Source: Paenibacillus psychroresistens
Lineage (GTDB): Bacteria > Bacillota > Bacilli > Paenibacillales > NBRC-103111
Length of the DNA: 64,000 bases
Assembly (NCBI RefSeq): GCF_009728935.1
Contig: NZ_CP034235.1
Coordinates: 6,647,501-6,711,500, forward strand
Direction: 5' to 3'
The notes under the pieces were generated by a model. It made no database searches, was not told the DNA's origin, and saw only the letters and a program-made list of their open reading frames with translations. Every line of letters starts with the position of its first letter. Position 1 is the first letter of the stretch. The position numbers and the translations under genes are program-made. Positions 26,797 to 34,749 of this stretch are shown here, one piece after another.

Positions 26797-27971
26797 TTCA
26801 ACACCTCATATTTATATTGATCCGTCAAAAACATATTCTCTAGATTAACGTTAATAAACATATGCTCTTCTTGATAATTCCCAGCAGTAGTTATAAGCTT
26901 TACATCCGAATATCCGGTATACCATGTATTTCTCTTAAATTCTATTTTATCTGATTTATCTGATACATGGTAAGAGTCTAATATGGACTGTGTCCGATCA
27001 TCCGATTGAATAATCTCGAATTTAAAATGAGTTCTTATTATTGGTAACGAATTCTCCTGCCTCGTGAGATAAGGTTCTGGATCAGCATAACCCCTTGTAA
27101 TAATATGGTTATTTTTAACAAATTTAACATAGTCAATAATGGCTAAGTTTACATAGTATACTAGATTGTCAGAGTAATTAATGTCTAGAATCAGTGGTGT
27201 AATAGCGTCATGGAACGTTTTTTCATTTATTGTTCTATAATCTACATTTAGTACGGTTACATAATATTGACGTATCATATTAGACCATCTATCCAAACTT
27301 TCTCTAGAAGTAAAGATATTATTTCTATTGACATCGAAATATTTTTTATTATTTCTATCTGCTAAACCAACAGTTTCAACTATAGTTTCATAAGCCATAT
27401 CAGGAAGATCGGTCAATGTCTTCCAATCCTTCGCTATAGCTGGATCTGAATTAGTAGCCAACTGTCGCCCCCAAGGATCAAGCTTCACTTCTCCAGCTTC
27501 AGCTTTAGCAGTAAAAGCTGCGTCATTCACCTGCACAGCATGAGCCGGCTCGTCCCATACGACTGTAGCTTCCATCGCTTCGCTTACAAAACGTAAAGGC
27601 ACCATAGTACGTCCTTCTGTTAATACGGCTGACGTATCAAGAGTAATAGGCGCTCCATCAATAGACACTTCATTCGAATTAAGTGGCATAGTAATAACTT
27701 TTGATTTGTAAGTTATTGTAACGACTTTAGATGCTGCATCCCATTTAACTTCTCCTCCTAGCTTCTCTGATACGAAGCGCACAGGAACCATCGTTCTTCC
27801 ATTGTCATCAATAAAGGGTTCCGTATCTGGGAATAAAACTTTAAGACCATTTACGATGACTGGAATCATCATCTGACCTTTTATAGGTGCTGGTAATTCA
27901 GTAGCCGCTAATGATGTTGTTGATGAAATCACTGCTAATACCACTGCTGTTGCTATTGTTTTCTTTAACAT
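26793..27971 (-). CDS. Exported stalk-domain protein, paired with the giant protein
   Basis: ATG 27971 follows GAGGAGA at better spacing than the in-frame GTG at 27980. The product (392 aa) has a signal peptide ending at SLAATELP and two stalk units (VIVNGLKVLFPDTEPFIDDNG...VSEKLGGEVKWD and SIDGAPITLDTSAVLTEG...SEAMEATVVWD). Its C-terminal domain of about 215 residues is shared with the genes at 12571 and 34750. It is nearly identical to 34750-35928, including long DNA stretches. The coupled start with the 2145-aa gene suggests the two work together outside the cell, for example with the stalk units binding the envelope and the giant protein attached to them. Confidence 0.72.
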   Translation of the reverse strand: MLKKTIATAVVLAVISSTTSLAATELPAPIKGQMMIPVIVNGLKVLFPDTEPFIDDNGRTMVPVRFVSEKLGGEVKWDAASKVVTITYKSKVITMPLNSNEVSIDGAPITLDTSAVLTEGRTMVPLRFVSEAMEATVVWDEPAHAVQVNDAAFTAKAEAGEVKLDPWGRQLATNSDPAIAKDWKTLTDLPDMAYETIVETVGLADRNNKKYFDVNRNNIFTSRESLDRWSNMIRQYYVTVLNVDYRTINEKTFHDAITPLILDINYSDNLVYYVNLAIIDYVKFVKNNHIITRGYADPEPYLTRQENSLPIIRTHFKFEIIQSDDRTQSILDSYHVSDKSDKIEFKRNTWYTGYSDVKLITTAGNYQEEHMFINVNLENMFLTDQYKYEVLK

Positions 27972-28061
27972 ATGTTTCACTTCTCCTCTGTAGTTATTGC
28001 AATTTGGTTGACACTACCTGTTCATTCGGTAGCCCCGGTATTTTCCCAATGTTCCCTAGCT

Positions 28062-28172
28062 TCATAAATCATCATTATATAATGAAGAGGTTTTCAGCAA
28101 ATTCCAACTGACAAACCTGTTCTTGATGGCCGTTAAGTTTTTGAATAACCTTAGCATGGAATCCTCGCTCAT
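28062..28172 (-). pseudogene. 5' relic of a T7SS-type effector gene
   Basis: An ATG at 28172 behind the conserved GGGAGG leader opens a 36-codon frame whose beginning (MSEDSMLRLFKNLTAI) matches the start of the two intact effectors (EDSMQRLFDGLTAITDD). The rest of the gene is missing. Together with the attached leader repeat this marks a third, deleted effector locus. Confidence 0.65.
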
Positions 28173-28180
28173 AAACACCT

Positions 28181-28313
28181 CCCGTTAGTTACCATATTTA
28201 GAAACTACTCTTTTATTTGGAATCCACAATTTTACATCAGTATACTCCATAAAGCGATATAATTCACCAAAATATTACTTTTCACTTTTGTCAACAAACG
28301 TAAATAGTCCCCA
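28181..28313 (-). repeat. Effector promoter/leader repeat, copy 3 (in front of relic)
   Basis: Almost identical to 20159-20290 across its length, including the ribosome binding site, -10-like TATACT and the first arm of the palindrome, where the match stops at TAGTCCCC. It drives only the 36-codon relic at 28062-28172. Confidence 0.65.
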
Positions 28314-28506
28314 AGGCCTAATATTGCAAACACCATAGATAAGCCAAGCAATTTAGAAGTTAAAGGTGAATTTTCGATATCACATGTAAAAAAGCCGCCC
28401 CGACTAAATTTCAGTGGGAGATGTTATAGTCAGATAAGTCCTGATAATATAGTAGCCTTCGCATCTAGTTGCGTTCCATTTTAAAAAGATGTGAGAAAAG
28501 AAGATA

Positions 28507-28554
28507 ACAAAAAACAGGTTAATTATGGTGGTATCTGACCATAATTGACCTGTT
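28507..28554 (-). terminator. Intrinsic terminator (minus strand)
   Basis: On the minus strand AACAGGTCAATTATGGT pairs with ACCATAATTAACCTGTT (one G-T type mismatch, 8-base loop) and is followed by TTTTTG. It is a good intrinsic terminator, now orphaned: no intact gene ends just upstream of it. The rest of 28314-28712 holds nothing else I can support. Confidence 0.6.
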
Positions 28555-28713
28555 TCATGTAACGCTTTAGCGTCATTCAAGTTATACTTTTCAAGCATTA
28601 CTATACGTACAAGCGAAATTAAGAAATCTTTGTAATGGTAATACATGGGTTGAGTCTGTTATTGGTTGAATAATAGATTCATTCGGCACTGGGTAGCCCC
28701 TAGTTATACACTC

Positions 28714-28875
28714 TTAGATATCTACACTTTTTTCTTTAAATCGTTCGATATCTATTACAATTTGCTCAATATGTTCGGGGTCTAACTCCTCTTTTAATGG
28801 CAATGATGAAATTTCTCTTATCATGTTAAATAATTCATTTTTAATATCTTTACGAAGATAGTCTCGCTCAAGACT
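28714..28875 (-). pseudogene. C-terminal fragment of an unknown gene
   Basis: The minus strand has an open frame of about 53 codons ending at 28714 that reads as a genuine helical, charged protein tail (LRKDIKNELFNMIREISSL, LDPEHIEQIVIDIERF). An internal ATG at 28824 would give 36 residues, but no ribosome binding site is evident. It abuts the relic of the giant gene at 28878, so it is probably a truncated 3' end. The family is not recognised. Confidence 0.35.
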
Positions 28876-28877
28876 GA

Positions 28878-29408
28878 GGAGATGATATAATTGTAAATGA
28901 CAGTACAGATGATCTATTTATTGTAAACAAAAAAAGCGGTGATTGGACGAGTACAATAAAGAGTAAAGATGAAGCCCAATTCTTATCAGCCTACAAAATA
29001 TTATACCTTAGCGGCAATAAGAGATGCAGTAGGCGGATCACCCAATGGTTTCTCTAAGCAAGCCAGAATAGATTTGCGGGATTATTACGATAGAGCAGTA
29101 ACCTTTCACCATGGAAAACAACGTATGTGCCCAGACGGTATTACTCCATTACCAATTTGCCCTCCCCCCTATATTTTGTCCAGATGGAGTTACTCAATCG
29201 TCTTGTGCCAAAGCAGATACCAGATGCACATACTTTCTATAATCCAGCTTTAATAACTATTTAAATGAAAAGCGATTTAATAAAGCCGACCTTAGACTAT
29301 GGAGGCAAGCATTATGTATTAGCCTGTTCCTATCAATATCAGAAAAAATTCCCACCAGCTCTACCTGGTGCATACGACTGCAAGAATCTACCGGGGGAAT
29401 ACCCTAAC
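28878..29408 (+). pseudogene. Degraded relic of a giant-protein paralogue (inverted)
   Basis: The plus strand encodes pieces that match the N-terminal part of the 2145-aa protein in order: GDDIIVNDSTDDLFIVN...GDWTSTIKSK, then after an internal deletion KPNSYQPTKYYTLAAIRDAVGG...RIDLRDYYDRAVTF, then in other frames DANTFYNPALIT and SDLIKPTLDYGGKHYVLACSYQYQ, ending near YDCKNLPGEYPN. Stops, frameshifts and deletions make it non-functional. It is oriented opposite to the intact gene and joined directly to transposase sequence at about 29409. Confidence 0.75.
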
Positions 29409-29929
29409 TAACGGAAAGCATAAAGTTTGTTTCAATGTTCAAACTGCAGTGGACAGCAAGTATAAACTAATCGTGGACTGCACGGTCAACGATCAAAAGC
29501 AGTTGTCTAATATGGCGTATAATACAAAGCAGGTTTTTCGTGATCAAAAAACTATAATTGTCGCCGATACAGGCTATTATAATTACCTTGAAATCATCGA
29601 CGTTGTCGATGAAAGCACAGAACTCTTAATTAAGCCACAAAAGGGAAAGCAAAACAAAGTGGCAAGTGGATTTGATAAAGCGAACTTTAACTATGACTCC
29701 ATAAACAATAGATATATTTGCCCGTTGGGTTATGAATTACCTTTCAAATGGAATGGAACACAAGATGGGAAAGAGTATAGGCGTTATACTTGTGGAGCCT
29801 TTGATTTTTGCGGACAAAAAGAGTCCTGTACTTCTACCAAAGGCGGAAGGGTAGGAACCAGGTTTAGGGACGAAGAAGTGATCGAACAGATTACCGAAAA
29901 TACGCGTAGACAAAGTAATATTTATAAGC
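29409..29929 (+). pseudogene. IS1182-type transposase fragment
   Basis: An open frame on the plus strand carries the middle and C-terminal part of an IS1182-family (DDE, IS5-superfamily-like) transposase: NGKHKVCFNVQTAVDSKYKL, TIIVADTGYYNYLEI, LLIKPQKGK, then a cysteine-bearing segment YTCGAFDFCGQKESC and RFRDEEVIEQI. The N-terminal half is missing and the 3' end is cut by IS66 copy 2. It is a dead remnant. Confidence 0.7.
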
Positions 29930-29976
29930 GTAAGCGTAAAACAGCCCCCACCTTGCACAAGTACAAAGGACGGGGA

Positions 29977-31560
29977 CTAAGTGGTTTTCTTATTGAATAC
30001 ACGACAGGTCAGAGGCAAAGTCTGTGACCAGGGCAATAGCATATCTAAAGCTTTCGTGTCTTTTGGGTCTTCTAAATTGGGGAGTTTCTCAAATAGATAA
30101 GTCAGGTAGATCATTGGATTTAATCCATTCTCTTTAGCCGTTTCGATCATACTATAGATCATGGCACTTGCCTTTGCACCGCGAGGCGTATTGCTGAACA
30201 TCCAGTTTTTTCGACCGATGACAAAGGGCTTAATCGAGCGTTCGCTTCGGTTGTTATCGATCTCTAAGCGACCGTCATTCATGAAAGTCTCGAGCTTCTC
30301 CCATTGGTTTTGGCAATAAATAATTGCCTCCCCGAGTTTACTCTTGGGTAAAACGCGAGATCGCTGTGTACGAAGCCATGCTGAAAAAGCATCCAGAATC
30401 GGGCGACTACGCGCCATTCGAATGGTTGTACGCTCTTCAGGTGTAGAATCCTTAATCTCTCGCTCAATAGCGAAGAGACGGTTGCAGAAATCTAAACCTT
30501 CACTGGCAGTTACAGGAGTGGATCGTTTAGGATCCGGTAATGCCTGCAGGGCCTCATCAAATTTGCGACGGGCGTGAGCCCAGCAACCGACTAAGGTCAC
30601 ATTCATTATCTTGTGGTATCCCGAGTAACCGTCAACATGCAGGTAACCTTTGAAACCCGTTAAAAACTTGCGCGGGTGTTCCCCTGCTCGTGTTGGCTGG
30701 TACTCATAGATAATGATTGGCGGACCTTCGCGCCCGGTACGATAAAGCCAAAGATAAGACTGGCTCTCTGCAGATCGACCTGGTTCTCGCAGCACCTGCA
30801 AGGTCGTCTCATCTGCATGTAGAATGTCCTTTTGAAGCAGATGCTCGTGCATGCGTTCAACCAGCAATCGCAACCAAGTATCTGCACCATGGATCATCCA
30901 ATTGGCTAACGTCTGACGGGACAAGGCTACGCCAAGTCGTGCAAACTGCTGCTCCTGACGGTAAAGGGGCATGCTTTCTACATATTCTTGGCTCATGATG
31001 TAAGCCATCATCGAGGAAGAGACTAGGCTTCCCGGATAAACCGGACGTGGCATCGGTGCTGTAACCACAGGTGTCGTGGTCGCCTCGACCTCACAGCGAC
31101 GGCAAGCATAAACGAAACGCACATGCTTCACGAGCTTAATTTCAGCAGGAATAAGCTTCAGTTCTTGGCGCGTTTCAGTGCTCATTTCATGCAAGTTTCC
31201 ACCGCAGCATGAACAAGTTTGTTCTTCTTCGGACAAGCGGTACTCGATCGTCTCTACAGGTAAATTCTCAACCATGGCCTCTCGTTGTCCGCTTTGTTTC
31301 TTGCGGCTGTAGGTAACGGATTCCAACGTTGGTTCTTCTGCAGCGGGATTGGCATCCGACTCGGCTTCGTTAAAGAGATCCAATTGATCCGGATGCGTTC
31401 GTTCACTTGATGCACCGAATTGTTTCTTCTGGCTGAGACGGAATTGCTCCTCGAACCAAGCCAGCTTCGCAGACAGTTCGGCGTTTTGTTTGGCCAGTTT
31501 TATATTTTGTTGTTGTAACTCTTCTATTGTAGGGTGGGACGTATCCGTTGTGGTTTCCAT
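29977..31560 (-). CDS. tnpC: IS66 transposase TnpC (copy 2)
   Basis: A 527-residue transposase, full length, with the same coiled coil, zinc-binding cysteines (CSCCGG, CRRCE) and acidic catalytic motifs as copy 1. Differences are a few residues, such as N for K in CCGGNLHEM and D for E in FMNDGRLEIDN. It looks functional. Confidence 0.93.
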   Translation of the reverse strand: METTTDTSHPTIEELQQQNIKLAKQNAELSAKLAWFEEQFRLSQKKQFGASSERTHPDQLDLFNEAESDANPAAEEPTLESVTYSRKKQSGQREAMVENLPVETIEYRLSEEEQTCSCCGGNLHEMSTETRQELKLIPAEIKLVKHVRFVYACRRCEVEATTTPVVTAPMPRPVYPGSLVSSSMMAYIMSQEYVESMPLYRQEQQFARLGVALSRQTLANWMIHGADTWLRLLVERMHEHLLQKDILHADETTLQVLREPGRSAESQSYLWLYRTGREGPPIIIYEYQPTRAGEHPRKFLTGFKGYLHVDGYSGYHKIMNVTLVGCWAHARRKFDEALQALPDPKRSTPVTASEGLDFCNRLFAIEREIKDSTPEERTTIRMARSRPILDAFSAWLRTQRSRVLPKSKLGEAIIYCQNQWEKLETFMNDGRLEIDNNRSERSIKPFVIGRKNWMFSNTPRGAKASAMIYSMIETAKENGLNPMIYLTYLFEKLPNLEDPKDTKALDMLLPWSQTLPLTCRVFNKKTT

Positions 31561-31637
31561 ATCTAACTTTTTCGACCTAGCTCACCGTTTTCCTTTCAAC
31601 AATTTTGTCAAAATCTCGAACTTCCTGTTCCTTGAAG

Positions 31638-31991
31638 TTAGATCACGGTGCGTTCGGTAACGGAAGGATGCGCTTGCTGTTGCTCAAGTGAAAGTCCATC
31701 CAAAAGCCAGCGCAATTCACGGTAACCGACGACTAAAGGAGTTGTATTCGAAGAAGGCCAACGAAATGTACCGCGTTCCAGCCGACGGTAATAGAGCCAA
31801 AAGCCATTGTGATCCCAATGCAAAATTTTGAGTTTGTCTCGATTGCGATTACAGAATACGAAGAGGCTGGATGAGAAGGGATCCAACGCAAAGCCTTCTT
31901 TAACCAGCACGGTGAGTCCATCAATTGATTTGCGCAGATCTGTATTGCCGCAAGCGAGGTAAACACGTTCGATGCTCGAAGCATTTAGCAT
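31638..31991 (-). CDS. tnpB: IS66 accessory protein TnpB (copy 2)
   Basis: 117 residues, identical to copy 1 except alanine for glutamate at about position 34 (KEGFALDPF). It overlaps tnpA and precedes tnpC as in copy 1. Confidence 0.92.
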   Translation of the reverse strand: MLNASSIERVYLACGNTDLRKSIDGLTVLVKEGFALDPFSSSLFVFCNRNRDKLKILHWDHNGFWLYYRRLERGTFRWPSSNTTPLVVGYRELRWLLDGLSLEQQQAHPSVTERTVI

Positions 31992-32308
31992 GAAGTTAAT
32001 GTGCGTACAAGGTCACGAAGTAGATTGGCGTTAAAGTCTGCTGGAACCTCAATACTCGCAGAGCCAACTCGAACAACGAGGTTGCCTGTCCCGTCTATTT
32101 GTAGTTTGTTGCTGGGAAGAGCAACAGGCAGCCAATGCGTGGAAGAAGAGGATCTTGGACGTACGGAAATATTCATTTTTTTGAGCCAGTACTTCAATTG
32201 ATGCATACTTTGCTCATGAGTTTTGCACCACGCTGCCATCGTAAGTCCACTGGATTTAAAGTCTGCTATTCTTGTTATCCAATCCTGAGTTCGTTGATTA
32301 CTATCCAT
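31985..32308 (-). CDS. tnpA: IS66 accessory protein TnpA (copy 2)
   Basis: 107 residues, with the same helix-turn-helix-like N-terminus as copy 1. It differs in the segment after residue 25 (TMAAWCKTHEQS) and in the serine-rich linker, the most divergent part between the two elements. Confidence 0.85.
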   Translation of the reverse strand: MDSNQRTQDWITRIADFKSSGLTMAAWCKTHEQSMHQLKYWLKKMNISVRPRSSSSTHWLPVALPSNKLQIDGTGNLVVRVGSASIEVPADFNANLLRDLVRTLTSC

Positions 32309-32391
32309 AAGATAGCCTCCTTCATTAAATCTGAAGTAGATTATCTCATAGAATAATCCATATTTTTAGGTGGGGAGTATTTTACGCTTAC

Positions 32392-33046
32392 GGTTATAAT
32401 ATGATTATCCTTTACAAACTTTATATAGTCATTAATAACATCTTCAGTTTCTTCTTCTATATCATCTCTGGAAGGATCTAATAACGATCTAACTGCATTG
32501 TAGTAAGCTTTATCATCAATGGTACGATAATCAACATTTAATACCGTAACGTAGTATTGCCGTATCATATTAGACCATTTATCTAAATATTCTTTTGAGG
32601 TATATGCATCATTCTTGTATGCTATATAATATTCTTTATTATTGAGGTCTCCTAAAAACATTAAACTTCTTACATCATTTATATACGCCATATTGGGAAG
32701 ATCATTTAATGTGTTCCAATCCTTCGCTATAGCTGGATCTGGATTTGTAGCCAACTGTCGCCCCCAAGGATTAAGCTTCACTTCTCCAGCTTCGGCTTTA
32801 GCAGTAAAAGCTGCGTCATTCACCTGCACAGCATGAGCTGGCTCGTCCCATACGACTGTAGCTTCCATCGCTTCACTTACAAAACGTAAAGGCACCATAG
32901 TACGTCCTTCTGTTAATACGGCTGATGTATCAAGAGTAATAGAAGCTCCATCTATAGTTACTTCTTTCGAATCTAGTGGCATAGTAATAACTTTTGATTT
33001 ATACGTAATTGTAACGACTTTAGATGCTGCATCCCATTTAACCTCT
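32392..33046 (-). pseudogene. Stalk-domain gene, central segment (between two IS elements)
   Basis: The frame encodes EVKWDAASKVVTITYKSK, the second stalk unit (TIDGASITLDTSAVLTEG) and most of the shared C-terminal domain up to FVKDNHIIT, where IS66 copy 2 cuts it. The upstream 5' part is at 34473-34694 beyond an IS3-family insertion. Removing the IS3 element and one CTCT copy restores an exact in-frame join (GGE-VKWD). The 3' end after NHIIT is not found elsewhere in the window. Confidence 0.85.
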
Positions 33047-33121
33047 CTATTTAGCCCCCTAGGAGACTTGGACAGTACACCCCTTAATCAAATATAATTA
33101 TATTAGACGGAGGGGAACGTT

Positions 33122-33448
33122 ATGAAGCGAGTACAGTATGATCTTAATTTTAAGATGGATATCATTCGAAAAGGGAAAGAGATTGGGAACTTTACAGCAG
33201 TAGCCAGACAGCACGAACTGGATCCCAAGATGGTCATGCGATGGGCAAAAGAATTAAATCGTAAGGATGTGGATAAGTTAGATGGTGCTAGCAAAAGACA
33301 AGCCCAGTTTATACCTACCCCTGATGATTATAAACAGTTAGAGCATGAGAATGAAAAGCTGAAGAAGCTACTAGCGGAACAAGCTCTGGAAAGAGAAATT
33401 CTCAAAGACCTACTAAAAAAAACGAACCCAAACTTGCGGATAAAATAG
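33122..33448 (+). CDS. IS3-family OrfA (helix-turn-helix protein)
   Basis: A 108-residue protein with an N-terminal helix-turn-helix (FKMDIIRKGKEIGNFTAVAR...PKMVMRWAKELN) that binds the terminal repeats, and a leucine-zipper tail (KQLEHENEKLKKLLAEQALE). The 3' end contains A8 at 33415-33422. A -1 slip there continues as LKKNEPKLADKIEIAHKY straight into OrfB, as in other IS3 elements where the fusion OrfAB is the active transposase. Confidence 0.85.
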   Translation: MKRVQYDLNFKMDIIRKGKEIGNFTAVARQHELDPKMVMRWAKELNRKDVDKLDGASKRQAQFIPTPDDYKQLEHENEKLKKLLAEQALEREILKDLLKKTNPNLRIK

Positions 33449-33492
33449 AGATTGCCCACAAATATATTGTCCAAGGGCATTGTATTACCTTA

Positions 33493-34377
33493 GTGCTCCG
33501 TGTGGTGGAAGTCGAACGCTCGACGTATTATGCACATGTGAATAAAGCGGAATTAAAACCTATCCACAGGGTCGGTCGCCCCGCACCTGGTTTATCTTAT
33601 ACAGCAGATGGCAAGCCCGTAAGTGATGAAGAGATCACAGAATGGCTGATGGAATTCATAGCGGGTGAGGGAGCAGCCTACGGCTACCGCAAGCTCACTG
33701 TGCTTCTTAGAAGACGCCACAAACTTGTGATTAACAAGAAGAAAGTCTATAGGCTATGTAAGTCTATGAACGTCCTACGTCCACAGCGTAAGTTAAAGAA
33801 TAAGCATCCAAGAAGACTTGCTAACAACCGTTTAATCACCGGCTCCAATCAATTGTGGGAGACCGATATTAAGTACGGATGGATTGCTGGCGAGTACCGT
33901 TTCTTCTTCATAATGAGCATTATAGACGTGTTTGATCGTGCCATTATTTCGTATCATCTTGGCTTAACCTGTGAGGCTAAACATCTGGTTCAGATCACTC
34001 AGGAGGCCCTTATGAAGCGTCAATTATTCGGGAAACCACAGGAAGAGAAACCTTTTATACGCTCCGATAATGGTCCACAATTCATCAGCCACCTGTTTGA
34101 AGATGCATGCGAGAACTTTCAAATGATTCATGAGCGGATTCCGCCTAGAACGCCAAATAAAAATGCTCACATTGAATCATTTCATTCTATTTTGGAAGCG
34201 GAATGCTACCAACGCCATGAATTTGAAACGTATCCACAGGTCTATGAGATCGTTTCTCAATTCATAAAAGATTACAATCAACAACGGATCCATGGGAGTA
34301 TTTATGACCTATCACCCTATGAATATATCGAAGCATTGAAGAAAAATCTCGTACAGCCTAAACATATTAAGGTGTAA
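33493..34377 (+). CDS. IS3-family OrfB (rve DDE transposase domain)
   Basis: A 294-residue integrase-core protein. The catalytic triad is visible in LWETDIKYGW (D), IRSDNGPQF (D) and NAHIESFHSILEAE (E), with the HTH_21-like region upstream (AAYGYRKLTVLLRR, INKKKVYRLC). The independent start is a GTG at 33493, but the protein is probably made mostly by -1 frameshifting from OrfA, since the frame is open upstream of that start. Reading frame complete. Confidence 0.88.
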   Translation: MLRVVEVERSTYYAHVNKAELKPIHRVGRPAPGLSYTADGKPVSDEEITEWLMEFIAGEGAAYGYRKLTVLLRRRHKLVINKKKVYRLCKSMNVLRPQRKLKNKHPRRLANNRLITGSNQLWETDIKYGWIAGEYRFFFIMSIIDVFDRAIISYHLGLTCEAKHLVQITQEALMKRQLFGKPQEEKPFIRSDNGPQFISHLFEDACENFQMIHERIPPRTPNKNAHIESFHSILEAECYQRHEFETYPQVYEIVSQFIKDYNQQRIHGSIYDLSPYEYIEALKKNLVQPKHIKV

Positions 34378-34472
34378 ACCGTGAAAAATGGAGCAAACAA
34401 GAGCAATATCTAGCAATTCTATGAGATCATTTCGTTAAGAGGTGTAGCGTCCAGCATAAGGGTGTTCAGCCG

Positions 34473-34694
34473 CTCTCCGCCTAGCTTCTCTGATACAAAA
34501 CGCACAGGAACCATCGTTCTTCCATTGTCATCAATAAAGGGTTCCGTATCTGGGAATAAAACTTTAAGACCATTTACGATGACTGGAATCATCATCTGAC
34601 CTTTTACGGGTGCTGGTAATTCAGTAGCCGCTAATGATGTTGTTGACGAAATCACTGCTAATACCACTGCTGTTGCGATTGTTTTCTTTAACAT
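34473..34694 (-). pseudogene. Stalk-domain gene, 5' segment
   Basis: From ATG 34694 the frame gives a signal peptide (MLKKTIATAVVLAVISST) and the first stalk unit up to FVSEKLGGE, where the IS3-family element interrupts it. It is almost identical to the same part of the genes at 26793 and 34750. The remainder is at 32392-33046. Run-on translation into the IS gives about 15 unrelated residues. Confidence 0.85.
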
Positions 34695-34749
34695 TGGTTC
34701 TGTTCACTTCCCCTCTGTAGTTGTTGTCATGTAAGAACTATTTATTCCC

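Larger units (their letters stand above)
29930..32391 (-). mobile_element. IS66-family insertion sequence, copy 2 (complete, inverted)
   Basis: A 2462-bp element with the same terminal repeats as copy 1 but opposite orientation. All three genes are intact. The flanking octamers differ (TTATAAGC at left, GGTTATAA at right), so there is no target duplication. Its right end interrupts a stalk-domain gene after codons for NHIIT, and its left end abuts a transposase fragment. A deletion or recombination after insertion is the simplest explanation. Confidence 0.9.
33047..34472 (+). mobile_element. IS3-family insertion sequence
   Basis: A roughly 1.43-kb element flanked by the 4-bp duplication CTCT (33043-33046 and 34473-34476). 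Its ends are imperfect inverted repeats sharing a CTTGGACAGTACACC-like block (CTGGACGCTACACC at the other end). It carries orfA and orfB in -1 register, with an A8 slippery run between them. It splits a stalk-domain gene at the codons for GGE and VKWD. The exact outer bases are set by the duplication, not by a known reference. Confidence 0.85.

Noticed and set aside
28404..28646. An 80-codon minus-strand open frame
   Set aside because: It runs through a strong intrinsic terminator (28507-28554), has no ribosome binding site and no protein-like pattern I recognise.
13785..32391. Composite transposon bounded by the two IS66 copies
   Set aside because: Copy 1 has its own perfect target duplication on both sides and copy 2 has mismatched flanks, so the 18.6-kb segment did not move as one unit by this pair.
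29922..32399. Possible shared TTATAA target duplication around IS66 copy 2
   Set aside because: Six shared bases are out of register with the element ends and shorter than the 8 bp seen for copy 1.
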